Positions 25,682 through 34,089 of a stretch of 53,100 nt of DNA are shown here, in pieces. This DNA comes from Chloroflexota bacterium (GTDB taxonomy: Bacteria; Chloroflexota; Limnocylindria; Limnocylindrales; CSP1-4): assembly GCA_030447745.1 (NCBI GenBank), contig JAUJOH010000006.1, positions 1 to 53,100 of the forward strand. Direction: 5' to 3'. Made by a program: the position numbers and the translations under genes. Every line of letters starts with the position of its first letter. The first letter of the stretch is position 1. The notes under the pieces are model-generated. The model made no database searches. It was not told the DNA's origin and saw only the letters and a program-made list of their open reading frames with translations.

Positions 25682-26893
25682 TCAGCCGTCGCGTCCAGGT
25701 GCGCCGCCGTACCGGCTCATCACGTCGAGCAGCCGGTCATGTGGCAGCGCGTGCGCCGTGATGCCGTCGCGTCCGGTCATCGTCAGGGCGGCGACGAGCG
25801 CGTTCACGATCGCCTCCTCCGTCGCCTCGATCGCGGCGTCGAAGAGCGCGTCGATCACGGGGTCCCCGACGCCCTGCACGTCGTAGACGAGCGGCGGCTC
25901 CGGCCGTTCCACGCTCGGCACGGGCACCCGGTTGCCCGTCGCGAAGGCGATGAACAGGTCGCCGCTCGTGTGGCCGCCGGTGCCGCCGGCCCGAGCGATG
26001 CCGAGCCCCGGCCGCTGCGCAAGCCGCTCGCACTGGTGCGGAAGGAGTGGCGCGTCCGTCGCGACGACCACGATGATCGAGCCGGAACCCGCGGGCGGCA
26101 TCCGGTCGCCCGGCGGGGACGGCGGTGCCGCGGGTGGCGGTCCCCACGGGTCCGCCGCGTCCGCGAGGGCGAGCTGCCGGTCACCGTCCCGGTACGGCGA
26201 CGGCACCTCGTCGACGCCGATCTCACGTCCGACGGGCACGCCGTCGACCCGAAGCCACTCCCGCCTGCCGTGGTTGGCCTGGACGAGCACGCCGACGGTG
26301 AAGCCGCCGAGCCGGCGGGGAACGATCCGCGACGCGGTTCCGATCCCGCCCTTGAACTCGTGACAGATCATCCCGGTCCCGCCGCCCACGTTCCCCTCGG
26401 GCACCGGACCGCCGGCCGCGCCGTCGACGGCGCGCCGCAGGTGCTCGGCGCGGACGTGGAAGCCGTTGATGTCGCTCAGGGTGCCGTCGTACGTCTCGCC
26501 GACCACCGGCAGCGACCACCACGGCGCTCCTGGCTCGCCGCCCTCCACGGACGCCGCGACGAGGGCGTCGCGGACGACGCCCACGCTGTGGGTGTTCGTG
26601 ATGGCCACCGGCGTCGTGAGGAGACCGGACTCGCGGACCCACTCGAGGCCGGTCAGCTCGCCGTTCCCGTTCAGCCGATGACAGCCGGCAAAGACCGGCT
26701 CCCGCCACCGCGCCTGCTCTCGCGGAACGACGACCGTGACGCCCGTGCGGACCGGCCCCCGGCCGAGCTCGAGCGGGCCATCGCCCTCGACGAGGGTCGT
26801 GTGGCCGACCCGGACCCCGGGCACGTCCGTGATCGCGTTGGCCGGCCCGGGCGTGCCGATCCCGATCGTGATGCCGAGGTCTCGGGCTCGCAC
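25682..26893 (-). CDS. P1 family (DmpA-like) aminopeptidase
   Basis: The 403-residue protein matches the DmpA/S58 N-terminal-nucleophile peptidases that cleave themselves and then remove N-terminal L- or D-residues, or beta-amino acids. Marks are GPANAITDVPGVRVGH at the N terminus, GNVGGGTGMICHEFKGGIGTASR around the expected self-cleavage site (the Gly-Thr/Ser step in GGIGTAS), and RAGGTGGHTSGDLFIAFATGN near the C terminus. The GTG at 26893 has AGGAGG five bases upstream; the frame beyond it is non-coding. It is divergent from pabB. Confidence 0.88.
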   Translation of the reverse strand: MRARDLGITIGIGTPGPANAITDVPGVRVGHTTLVEGDGPLELGRGPVRTGVTVVVPREQARWREPVFAGCHRLNGNGELTGLEWVRESGLLTTPVAITNTHSVGVVRDALVAASVEGGEPGAPWWSLPVVGETYDGTLSDINGFHVRAEHLRRAVDGAAGGPVPEGNVGGGTGMICHEFKGGIGTASRIVPRRLGGFTVGVLVQANHGRREWLRVDGVPVGREIGVDEVPSPYRDGDRQLALADAADPWGPPPAAPPSPPGDRMPPAGSGSIIVVVATDAPLLPHQCERLAQRPGLGIARAGGTGGHTSGDLFIAFATGNRVPVPSVERPEPPLVYDVQGVGDPVIDALFDAAIEATEEAIVNALVAALTMTGRDGITAHALPHDRLLDVMSRYGGAPGRDG

Positions 26894-27014
26894 GGGGTCC
26901 TCCTGTCCGGCGCCGGCTCGCCGTGTCCATCTCGAGCGCGCCCGGCGGGCGACCAGTTGCCGACGGCGCACTGCGAGACAGTCCTCTCGCGGCCCCGTCC
27001 CTATCATCGCCGAG

Positions 27015-28478
27015 ATGCTCACGACCCACCGCCCGGATTCGGTCGCCGCGCCACCCGGCGTCTACGTCGGGCGGCTGCCGGAGGCGATGCATCGGGCTCC
27101 CGTCGACGTGGCGGAGGCGCTCCGCGGCCTGCCCGGGCTCGTCGTGCTCGAGAGCGCGCGCCCCGGCCGCAACGGCCGATGGTCGTACGTCTCCGCGGAC
27201 CCGCTGGCGGTGATCGACCGTCCCTCCGACGGCGACGACCCGTTCGCCGACGCCCGGGCGCTGGTCGCGCGGCTGGTGCCGGGATCCGTCCCCGGCGGAC
27301 CGCCGTTCGCGGGCGGGCTGGTCGGCTACCTGTCATACGACCTCGCCCGCCGGTTCGAGCGGCTGCCGTCACTCGCCGCCGACGATCAGCCGCTCCCGGA
27401 GCTCCGGCTCGCGCTCCACGACTGGGTGATCGCGTGGAACCGGCGGTCGGGTGACGCCTGGCTCGTTGGGCGCGCGGTGGACGGCGACCGTCACCGGCTC
27501 AGGAGGCGGCTCGACGACGTTCGCGAGCGGCTCGCGCCACGAGGAACGCCCGCGAACGGCGCGCCAGCGGGCACGGCCACGTCGGGGATCGACGAGCTGA
27601 GCTTCACGAGCGGCCTGGACCGCGACGCTTGGACGGACCGCGTCGAGGCCGTGCGCGACGCGATCGCCCGCGGCGAGATCTACCAGGCCAACCTCGCGCG
27701 CCGGCTCGCGGCACCGTTCAGCGACGATCCCTGGCCGCTGTATCGCCGACTCCGGACCGGCGACCCCGCGCTCTTCGCCGCGTGGCTCGACCTCGGGCCA
27801 GACGTGGTCGCCGGGACCCCGCGCGCCATCGTCTCCGCGTCGCCGGAGCCGTTCCTGTCCCTCGAGCCCGGCGGCCGGGTCACGGCAGATCCGGTCAAGG
27901 GAACCCGCCCCCGCGGTCGGACGCGGGAGGAAGACCGGCTGTTGGCGGCGGACCTGCTGGCGAGCGGGAAGGATCGCGCCGAGAACGTGATGATCGTCGA
28001 CGTCCTGCGGAACGATCTCGGCCGGGTCTGCGTGCCAGGCTCCGTCCGCGTGCCGCGCCTGCTGCGACTCGAGCGGACGGCGGCCGTCCAGCACCTGGTC
28101 ACCACGGTGAGCGGGCAGCTGGCGGCAGGGCGAGACGCGTTCGACCTCCTGCGGGCCGCGTTTCCCGGCGGCTCGATCACGGGCGCCCCGAAGATCCGCG
28201 CGATGCAGATCCTCGAGCGCCTCGAGCTGGTGCGGCGCGGGCCGTACACGGGTGCGATCGGCTGGCTCGGCGCGGACGGTGCCATGGCGACGGCGATCGC
28301 CATCCGCACGTTCGTCGCCGACGGCCGCCGGCTGACGCTCCACGTGGGCGGCGGCATCACCTGGCGGAGCGATCCCGGCGAGGAGTGGGCGGAGACGGTC
28401 GCCAAGGCACGTGGACCGCTCGGCGCGATCGGCGCCGAGGAGCGCGAGGAGCGCGAGGAGCGCGACGAGCACGCTTGA
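27015..28478 (+). CDS. pabB: Aminodeoxychorismate synthase component I
   Basis: The 487-residue enzyme belongs to the chorismate-binding family and makes 4-amino-4-deoxychorismate for folate. Typical blocks are GGLVGYLSYDLARRFE in the N-terminal half and the catalytic core GEIYQANLARRL, DPVKGTRPRGRT, NVMIVDVLRNDLGRVC, AAFPGGSITGAPK and YTGAIGWLGADG. The PIKGTxPRG-type motif, rather than a tryptophan-synthesis setting, and the adjacent lyase-like gene favour PabB over TrpE. The glutaminase PabA is not in the window. A -10-like TATCAT ends seven bases before ATG 27015. The C-terminal tail is Glu/Arg-rich. Confidence 0.9.
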   Translation: MLTTHRPDSVAAPPGVYVGRLPEAMHRAPVDVAEALRGLPGLVVLESARPGRNGRWSYVSADPLAVIDRPSDGDDPFADARALVARLVPGSVPGGPPFAGGLVGYLSYDLARRFERLPSLAADDQPLPELRLALHDWVIAWNRRSGDAWLVGRAVDGDRHRLRRRLDDVRERLAPRGTPANGAPAGTATSGIDELSFTSGLDRDAWTDRVEAVRDAIARGEIYQANLARRLAAPFSDDPWPLYRRLRTGDPALFAAWLDLGPDVVAGTPRAIVSASPEPFLSLEPGGRVTADPVKGTRPRGRTREEDRLLAADLLASGKDRAENVMIVDVLRNDLGRVCVPGSVRVPRLLRLERTAAVQHLVTTVSGQLAAGRDAFDLLRAAFPGGSITGAPKIRAMQILERLELVRRGPYTGAIGWLGADGAMATAIAIRTFVADGRRLTLHVGGGITWRSDPGEEWAETVAKARGPLGAIGAEEREEREERDEHA

Positions 28479-28560
28479 CCAGCCGCGGGCGCGAGGCCGA
28501 CGCGGGGCGCGCGACGCGCCGCGGTCCGGCCGCGTCGATGGGTCGGGCGATAATCGCGAC

Positions 28561-29448
28561 ATGGTGCCGCGCCACGCCTGGGTCGACGGACGGCTCCTGC
28601 CGGCCGACGCCCCGCACATCTCCGCGTTCGACCGCGGCTTCCAGCTGGGCGACGGTGTCTTCGAGACGCTCCGGGCGCGCGGTGGCCACGTCACGGAGCT
28701 GGATCTGCACCTCTCGCGGCTCGGGCGGTCGGCCGCGGGCCTCGGCATCCGGCTCCCGGACGACGCCCCATCCGAGATCACCGGAGGGATCCACGCCCTC
28801 CTCGAGGCGGAGGGCCTCGGCGGCGCCGACGGCGACGCGGCCCTCCGGATCACCACCAGCCGTGGTGCCTCACCGGCCCGCGGTCTGCTGCCGCCGGGCG
28901 GCGGACGCCCGACGATCGTGATCCAGGCGTGGCCGGTCGTGCCGCCGCCGGCCGGCCACCTCGAGCGCGGCCTCGCGCTCGTCCCGAGCGCCGTCCGGCG
29001 CGACCCGACGAACCCGCTGGCCTCGCTCAAGACCACCAGCCGGGCCGACTACGTGTACGCGCGGCTGGAAGCCCGGCGCGCGGGCGCGGACGACGCCCTG
29101 TTCCTCACGACCGACGGCCACCTGTCCGAGGGGACGACCGCGAACGTCTTCCTCGTGCGCGACGGCGAGATGGCGACGCCGTCGCTCGACTGCGCCATCC
29201 TCCCCGGCACGACGCGCGACTGGCTGCTCCGCTGGGCGCGAACCGTGGGGCTCCGGGCGGCGGAGGGGAGGCTGACGGCCGCCGATCTCGCGGCGGCGGA
29301 CGAGGCGTTCCTCTCCAGCAGCGTGGCCGGCATCCTGCCCGTGACCCGCTGGGCGGGCGCGCCGATCGGCGACGGTCGACCCGGTCCGTGGACCCTCCGT
29401 GCGCGGGCTGGTCGTGAGGCATTCATCGGTGAGGCGCACGGCTCGTGA
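28561..29448 (+). CDS. Class IV aminotransferase, probable aminodeoxychorismate lyase
   Basis: The 295-residue PLP protein shows SAFDRGFQLGDGVFETLRA at the N terminus, the lysine in ASLKTTSRADYVYARLEA, and the C-terminal GTTANVFLV, ILPGTTRDWLL and EAFLSSSVAGILPV. The family includes PabC and branched-chain or D-amino-acid aminotransferases; the position right after pabB favours PabC, which releases pyruvate to form p-aminobenzoate. I cannot settle specificity by eye. GATAAT ends six bases before the ATG, indicating its own leaderless promoter. Confidence 0.85.
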   Translation: MVPRHAWVDGRLLPADAPHISAFDRGFQLGDGVFETLRARGGHVTELDLHLSRLGRSAAGLGIRLPDDAPSEITGGIHALLEAEGLGGADGDAALRITTSRGASPARGLLPPGGGRPTIVIQAWPVVPPPAGHLERGLALVPSAVRRDPTNPLASLKTTSRADYVYARLEARRAGADDALFLTTDGHLSEGTTANVFLVRDGEMATPSLDCAILPGTTRDWLLRWARTVGLRAAEGRLTAADLAAADEAFLSSSVAGILPVTRWAGAPIGDGRPGPWTLRARAGREAFIGEAHGS

Positions 29449-29912
29449 AACGCGACGAGCTGGTCGGCCGGACGCGCCAGCTGATCAACGAGGGGGAGCG
29501 CCTCCAGGAGGCCCCGTCGCTCGTCGCGCTGCAGCTGTGGCTCCAGCTGTCGGACGACCTGCTTGCGAGGGCGTGGGGCAGCATGGACAGGTACCACCTC
29601 GCGTGGCTCCTCGTCGGCAAGCCCAAGGATGTCGTCCGCGGGCGCGCGATGACGGCCGATGAGGAAGCGGCCTACGTCCGCGAGGTGGCCGACCAGAAGA
29701 CGGCGGCGCTCCGGATGAGCCTTGACGCGGTCGAGCGACAGGGGATGCCGTTCGTCGGCGAGAGCGGCGCGGTGGCGCCGGGCCAGGGGATGGGTCGCCT
29801 GCCGTCGGAAGCCGGCCTCGCGGAGCGGCTCGCGGAGGCCCGCCGTCGCGCCGGCGGCCACGATGAGCACGGCGTCCCGCGGGCGCCCCGACCGAGGCGG
29901 ATGGAGCGATGA
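29445..29912 (+). CDS. Hypothetical helical protein
   Basis: The 155-residue protein starts at a GTG overlapping the stop of the aminotransferase by four bases, so it is probably translationally coupled. The first 110 residues look like a helical, folded domain (LIDEGERLQ-like LINEGERLQEAPSLVALQLW, DRYHLAWLLVGKPKDVV). The C terminus is Arg/Gly/Pro-rich and probably disordered. No family is recognised. Confidence 0.65.
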   Translation: MKRDELVGRTRQLINEGERLQEAPSLVALQLWLQLSDDLLARAWGSMDRYHLAWLLVGKPKDVVRGRAMTADEEAAYVREVADQKTAALRMSLDAVERQGMPFVGESGAVAPGQGMGRLPSEAGLAERLAEARRRAGGHDEHGVPRAPRPRRMER

Positions 29913-29982
29913 CGGGTGCCAGGGTGCCGGCGATCGGCGGCCAGAGACCCGTTGTCGCCGAGCGCGGTCGCCGACGTGACGC

Positions 29983-30507
29983 TCAGAGCTCCCGGTGGAG
30001 CACGGCCTGATCGTCACCTTCGCGGTTCCAGTCGGTGTGCGCCGCCGTGCCGTAGAGCGCCCTCGTGCCGGGCCCCGCGTCGACGGCGAACCCGACGGCG
30101 CGCAGGAACGCGAGCCCAGCCGGGTCGCCGGGCCAGGCGATCGTGGTCGCCCGACTTGCACCGCGGGCGCGGACGACCTCGGCCCACCGCTCGACGAGGG
30201 TCCGGCCGACGCCCTTCCGCCGGTGGCCGGGAGCAACGCCGATAAGGTGCAGGTAGGCGAGGTGGGGGTGGTCCGGGCTGACGAAGCCGATGACGAAGCC
30301 GACGGGCGTTCCGCCCGCGTCGCGCTGGGCGACGACTGATGTGCCGGTGAAGTGCTGGAGCCAGAGCCTTGGCAGCGAGGCACGGACGCGGCGGCCGCCC
30401 CACCACTCGTCGACGACGGCGACGAGGAGCGGGTGATCGTCCTCGACCGGGTGGCGAAGCCGGATGGCAGGCGTGACGCCGCTCGTCGTTTCCCGGGCCC
30501 CGGTCAC
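29983..30507 (-). CDS. GNAT family N-acetyltransferase
   Basis: The 174-residue protein has the GNAT acetyl-CoA fold: IRLRHPVEDDHPLLVAVVD opens the domain, and the CoA-binding motif A reads HLIGVAPGHRRKGVGRTLVE (the R-R-K-G-V-G pyrophosphate loop). GLAFLRAVGFAVD is the usual late motif. It moves an acetyl group from acetyl-CoA to an unknown amine. The GTG at 30507 overlaps the stop of the upstream membrane-protein gene by four bases, which fixes the start and shows that they share a transcript. Confidence 0.85.
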   Translation of the reverse strand: MTGARETTSGVTPAIRLRHPVEDDHPLLVAVVDEWWGGRRVRASLPRLWLQHFTGTSVVAQRDAGGTPVGFVIGFVSPDHPHLAYLHLIGVAPGHRRKGVGRTLVERWAEVVRARGASRATTIAWPGDPAGLAFLRAVGFAVDAGPGTRALYGTAAHTDWNREGDDQAVLHREL

Positions 30508-31025
30508 CGGCTTGCCCACCAGCTCGCGGCCACGGCGGCGAGCAGCTGGAGCGGGACGAGCACGCCCCACGTCTGAGCGAGATACTCGACCGGGCTCAGC
30601 ACGCCGCCCTCCGCCCGGGCGACGACCCACAGCCCGGCCTGCGCCAGGCCGACGCAGCCCACGGCGAGGATGGTGGCCACGGCGGTCCGCGTGCCGGGTC
30701 GCGCGGCGTCTGCCGTCCGGGTCGTGCGGCCGATCGCCCAGCCGACGACCGCCGCGACGACGAGCAGCCCGGCGCTGAACGCGAGCAGCCCGCCAAGCAC
30801 GACGAGGACCACGGCGCCCGCCAGCGCGACCGCCAGCGCGGAGACGAGCGCGCGGTTGTGGGTGCCGGCAGCTGGCGCGGCGGTCTCGGTGGTCGCGTCT
30901 GGGCCGGTCTCGCCCGTGGCGCGCGCCACGCGTCGCCCGCCGTACCGCTCGCCCGGCGCCCGGTCGAGCCGGCGTCGCGTGCCGTCCGGCGGCCGTGGGT
31001 CGACGGGGTCGGGCGGTCCGTCCAC
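30504..31025 (-). CDS. Membrane protein of unknown function
   Basis: The 173-residue protein has about 55 charged, probably cytoplasmic residues and then four hydrophobic segments (starting VSALAVALAGAVVLVVLGGL and ending VPLQLLAAVAASWW). No known family is recognised. Its stop overlaps the acetyltransferase start, so the two may act together. It is divergent from the gene at 31114. Confidence 0.6.
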   Translation of the reverse strand: MDGPPDPVDPRPPDGTRRRLDRAPGERYGGRRVARATGETGPDATTETAAPAAGTHNRALVSALAVALAGAVVLVVLGGLLAFSAGLLVVAAVVGWAIGRTTRTADAARPGTRTAVATILAVGCVGLAQAGLWVVARAEGGVLSPVEYLAQTWGVLVPLQLLAAVAASWWASR

Positions 31026-31113
31026 GCGCCGGATCGTTGTCGCTAGCGCCGCTGCGCCCCCGCTGGCGGGCCCTCTCGCGACCGGCTCGCACGCTGACGA
31101 TAGACTCTCGCGC

Positions 31114-31596
31114 GTGAGCCATCCGAACCTCGGCCTTCCGCCGCGCGACTTGAAGGCCGGTCATCCGGCGGCCGGCGAGCGGATCCGCGCCGAGCGAGCA
31201 CGTCTCGGCGCGCGGGCCCTCGAGATCGCCGTCGAGCTCGATCCCTCGATCGCAGCGCGCCATGGCGAGCTGGGGCTCCGCAAGCTGCTCCGCGACACGG
31301 AGCCGCTGCTCGAGCGCCTGGCGATCGCACTCGCCGCCGACGATCGAATGGCGGTGGCCGCGTATGCCGAGTGGGTCGTCGTGCCGTATCGGCGGCGCGG
31401 CGTGCCGATGGACGACCTCGCCTGCCTCTGCGAGGGGATCGCCCGCGCCACGCCGAGCGTCCTCTCGGCTGAGGAGCAGGCACTGGCGCAGGACGCGATG
31501 GAGCAGGCGATCCGCGTCTTCCGCTGGCACCGGCGGGTCGCCGGTGACGCGCGCAAGCGGAACAAGCTGCTGGCGTTTCTCTACAAGGGCGCCTGA
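31114..31596 (+). CDS. Hypothetical helical protein upstream of a DUF433-like gene
   Basis: The 160-residue product is almost entirely helical (ERIRAERARLGARALEIAVE, GELGLRKLLRDTEPLLERLA, then VPYRRRGVPMDDLACLCEGI). The early part resembles a cytosolic sensor-type helical bundle, but I cannot assign it. A -10-like TAGACT ends seven bases before the GTG start at 31114, so a leaderless mRNA is likely. Its stop overlaps the next start by one base (TGATG). Confidence 0.65.
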   Translation: MSHPNLGLPPRDLKAGHPAAGERIRAERARLGARALEIAVELDPSIAARHGELGLRKLLRDTEPLLERLAIALAADDRMAVAAYAEWVVVPYRRRGVPMDDLACLCEGIARATPSVLSAEEQALAQDAMEQAIRVFRWHRRVAGDARKRNKLLAFLYKGA

Positions 31597-31937
31597 TGAC
31601 GATCAAGTGGGTCAAGGTCGACCCGCTCGTGATGAACGGCGAACCGTTCTGTTACGGGACGCGGATCACGGTGCGTCAGCTGCTCGAGCTCCGGCGAAAC
31701 GGCTTCGGCCTGGTGGAGCTCCTGAAGGACCATCCCGAGCTCCGGACCGTCGGCATCGCGGCCGCGTACGCCTTCGCGGCAGGCCACCCGGAGCGCTACG
31801 CTGACTTCCTCGAGCCGGACGGGTCGCTGGCCGGGCCCGGCTACACCGAGGCGGAGGCGGCCGGGCTCCCGCCGCAGTACCGCCTGCCCGGGATCGTGAT
31901 CAAGCCGCAGTCGGCGCCGGCGGTCGCGTCCGGCTAG
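31596..31937 (+). CDS. DUF433-like protein
   Basis: The 113-residue protein shows the DUF433 pattern: VKVDPLVMNGEPFCYGTRIT followed by VRQLLELRRNGFGLVELLKD. DUF433 domains are small winged-helix-like folds, some of which act as antitoxins. No toxin with a PIN or similar domain is adjacent; the partner gene upstream is a larger helical protein with one-base overlap. A toxin-antitoxin role is therefore only a possibility. Confidence 0.65.
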   Translation: MTIKWVKVDPLVMNGEPFCYGTRITVRQLLELRRNGFGLVELLKDHPELRTVGIAAAYAFAAGHPERYADFLEPDGSLAGPGYTEAEAAGLPPQYRLPGIVIKPQSAPAVASG

Positions 31938-32010
31938 CGCCTCGGGCTGCGCGCACGCGGTTTCCGGAAGAACGGGTGGTAGGCTCTCGGGACACGCCCG
32001 GAGTAGCTCG

Positions 32011-32376
32011 ATGACCGACACCACCACGGATCCGAAGCCCACCGCCGCAGACGCCGCGGTCGCGACGCCTGATGTCTCCGCCCCGGTCTTCAACGCCGAG
32101 CGTCGCGCGACGGAGCTCGCCATCCTCGACGCGCTGCGCGCCGTCGTTGACCCGGAGATCGGGATGAACGTCGTCGAGCTCGCGCTGATCAAGCAGATCC
32201 TGCTCGGGACGGACGAGACCGAGATCAAGATGATTCTCACGACGCCGTTCTGCCCGTACGCCGGGTCGATGATCCAGCAGGTCAAGGAGCAGGCGGAGTC
32301 CGTGGTCGACCACCCGGTGAAGGTGACGCTGCTCGCCGAGCGATGGGACCCGCGAGATGCGGGCCTGATGTGGTGA
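32011..32376 (+). CDS. MIP18/DUF59 family iron-sulfur assembly protein
   Basis: The 121-residue protein has the DUF59 core: ILDALRAVVDPEIGMNVVEL, then MILTTPFCPYAGSMIQQV with the conserved cysteine after the TxxxCP turn. Family members (SufT, MIP18) help insert Fe-S clusters into target proteins. The first 30 residues are a low-complexity Thr/Ala/Asp leader. A -10-like TAGGCT lies about 28 bases upstream. It heads a tight run with the cobalamin adenosyltransferase gene six bases away. Confidence 0.85.
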   Translation: MTDTTTDPKPTAADAAVATPDVSAPVFNAERRATELAILDALRAVVDPEIGMNVVELALIKQILLGTDETEIKMILTTPFCPYAGSMIQQVKEQAESVVDHPVKVTLLAERWDPRDAGLMW

Positions 32377-32382
32377 GCGAGG

Positions 32383-33042
32383 ATGCCCAACCGGCTCCCG
32401 TTCGATTCGGCGGTCGCGACCGGCGCAGGTGACGACGGCTCGACCGGACTTCTCTACGGCGGCGACCGGATATCGAAGGACGACCTGCGGGCGGAGGCCT
32501 ACGGGACGATCGACGAGGCCGTCGCTGCGCTCGGCCTCGCTCGCGCGCGGCTGGGGCTGAAGGAGGAGTACGGCGTCCTGTCGCCGGCCCTGCGGCCGTT
32601 GCGCGACCTCGTCCTGCGCTTCCAGCGAGAGCTGTTCGTCGTCGCGGCGGAGCTGGCGACGGCCCCGGAGGCGTGGGATCGGCTCGAGGACGGCCGAACG
32701 CGGGTGTCCGCGGACATGGTGACCGGTCTCGACCGGGTGCTCCGGGACCTCGAGGCGCACGTCACGATGCCGCACGAGTTCGTCGTCCCGGGTGAGACGG
32801 CCACGAGCGCCGGGATCGAGTTGGCGCGGACGGTCATCCGGCGTGCGGAGCGGCGGGCCGTCACGCTCGCCCGCCAAGGATTGATTCCGGGAACCCACCT
32901 GCTACCGTATTTGAACCGGCTCGCGGATCTGCTATGGGTGCTCGCTCGGGCGGCCGAGCAGGCCGAGGACCGGAGGGCGACCCCTTCGCACCCAGACCGG
33001 CGCCGAGGCGGCGCCGGTGAGAACAGGAGCACAACGGCATGA
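32383..33042 (+). CDS. Cob(I)yrinic acid a,c-diamide adenosyltransferase, PduO type
   Basis: The 219-residue protein adds the adenosyl group to cobalamin. The PduO-type marks are GDDGSTGLLYGGDRISKDDL (ATP-binding TGxxGxT-like loop), AYGTIDEAVAALGLAR, FVVPGETATSAGIELARTV and the RRAERR motif. Length matches the family, except for a charged C-terminal tail of about 25 residues. It overlaps the BI-1 gene by four bases. Any B12-dependent enzyme it serves lies outside the window; lysine 2,3-aminomutase uses SAM instead. Confidence 0.9.
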   Translation: MPNRLPFDSAVATGAGDDGSTGLLYGGDRISKDDLRAEAYGTIDEAVAALGLARARLGLKEEYGVLSPALRPLRDLVLRFQRELFVVAAELATAPEAWDRLEDGRTRVSADMVTGLDRVLRDLEAHVTMPHEFVVPGETATSAGIELARTVIRRAERRAVTLARQGLIPGTHLLPYLNRLADLLWVLARAAEQAEDRRATPSHPDRRRGGAGENRSTTA

Positions 33043-33740
33043 CCGCGCAGAACCCACCCACCTACGGAGCCGGCGTCGGCGTTCAACCATCGCGGGAGCT
33101 CTCCGCCCAGGTGCTCACCCAGGCGTTCGTCTGGATGTTCGCCGGATTGCTCGTCACGGCGGTCGTGGCGTTCCTCGTCCAGGGCAACACGTCGTTGCAG
33201 CGCCTCGTGGGCGGCAACTGGTTCATCCTGTTCATCGTCCAGGTTGGCCTCGCGCTCGGGATCCAGGCGGCGATCCGGAAGCTCAGCGCGGTTGCCGCGC
33301 TCGGCCTCTTCTTCGTCTACGCGGCATCGCTCGGCCTGACCGTCGGGCTGATCGTCTCGCTGTACACGACGGCGTCCGTCGCGACCGCCTTCCTGAGCGC
33401 GGCCAGCATCTTCGGCGCCGCGGCGCTCTACGGCTACACGACCAAGCGTCCGCTCGTGAAGGTCCAGCAGTTCATCGGCATCGCGCTGATCGGCTGGTTC
33501 ATCGCGATCGTCGTCAACCTGTTCATCGGCTCGTCGACGATCGGCATCATCCTGTCGCTGTTCACCGTCGGGTTGTTCACCGTCCTGACGGCGCTCGACG
33601 TCAAGCAGATCTCGCGCGGCGACTACATCCAGATCGCCGGGACGCCGGAGCGAGCGGCGGTCCTGGGCGCCACCCACCTGTACATCAGCTTCATCAACAT
33701 CTTCCTGTCGCTGCTCAACCTGCTGGGCTCCCGCGACTGA
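33039..33740 (+). CDS. Bax inhibitor-1/YccA family membrane protein
   Basis: The 233-residue protein has seven hydrophobic segments and the BI-1 layout: QVLTQAFVWMFAGLLVTAVV first, FVYAASLGLTVGLIVSLY in the middle, ALDVKQISRG late, and ATHLYISFINIFLSLLNLLG at the end with the family aspartate in TALDV. Bacterial members are putative pH-sensitive calcium leak channels. It is translationally coupled to the adenosyltransferase gene and followed by a hairpin terminator. Confidence 0.9.
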   Translation: MTAQNPPTYGAGVGVQPSRELSAQVLTQAFVWMFAGLLVTAVVAFLVQGNTSLQRLVGGNWFILFIVQVGLALGIQAAIRKLSAVAALGLFFVYAASLGLTVGLIVSLYTTASVATAFLSAASIFGAAALYGYTTKRPLVKVQQFIGIALIGWFIAIVVNLFIGSSTIGIILSLFTVGLFTVLTALDVKQISRGDYIQIAGTPERAAVLGATHLYISFINIFLSLLNLLGSRD

Positions 33741-33760
33741 CGTTCAGCCAGCGGTTGCAC

Positions 33761-33787
33761 CGAAGCCGGCCCTCGGGCCGGCTTCGT
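33761..33787 (+). terminator. Terminator hairpin after the BI-1 gene
   Basis: CGAAGCCGGCCC (33761-33772) and GGGCCGGCTTCG (33775-33786) form a perfect 12-bp stem, or 11 with a four-base loop. It lies 20 bases after the BI-1 stop. The usual T-run is missing, so termination efficiency is uncertain. Confidence 0.6.
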
Positions 33788-34089
33788 CATATCCGGGGCC
33801 GGGGCCGCCTGGCGCGCCCGGAGTTGCGATCTACCATCCCCGTGGTACTCGACGCCATTTCGCGGCCGCGGCGACTCGTGGCTGGGCTCCACGCCAGCCG
33901 AAGTAGACGACGGCGGCTATCACTACGGGCGTGCGCGCGCTGGTCCGTGTCCCACCACCACACGGGGTGGTATGTGCACACCGAGCACGCCGTCGGCCGT
34001 CTCAGCACCACCCGGGCTGGTACGTGCCCAGGCGGCGCCGCGTCTCGACCCGCGCCAGCACACTCCGCCGCGGCAAGCGTCCGGCGCCC
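33788..34089. other. Intergenic region with a duplicated palindromic motif
   Basis: No gene is supported between the BI-1 terminator and the M20 stop. Two copies of a related element, about 50 bases apart, lie at 33954-33982 (CACCACACGGGGTGGTATG) and 34005-34030 (CACCACCCGGGCTGGTACG). Each has inverted ACCAC/GTGGT-like arms and is followed by GTGC-C-CA-type sequence. The first is preceded by GTCCCACCACCACACGG, which recurs exactly at 41687-41703. Confidence 0.5.

Noticed and set aside
31596-31937. Toxin-antitoxin pair
   Set aside because: The DUF433-like protein could be an antitoxin, but the upstream partner has no toxin motif such as a PIN domain.
32499-33677. 392-codon minus-strand open frame
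   Set aside because: Antisense to the adenosyltransferase and BI-1 genes, which have clear family motifs.
33787-34011. Minus-strand ORF with three tandem Trp codons, considered as a trp leader peptide
   Set aside because: No tryptophan gene lies downstream, and the Trp codons come from the CCACCACCACACGG repeat element.
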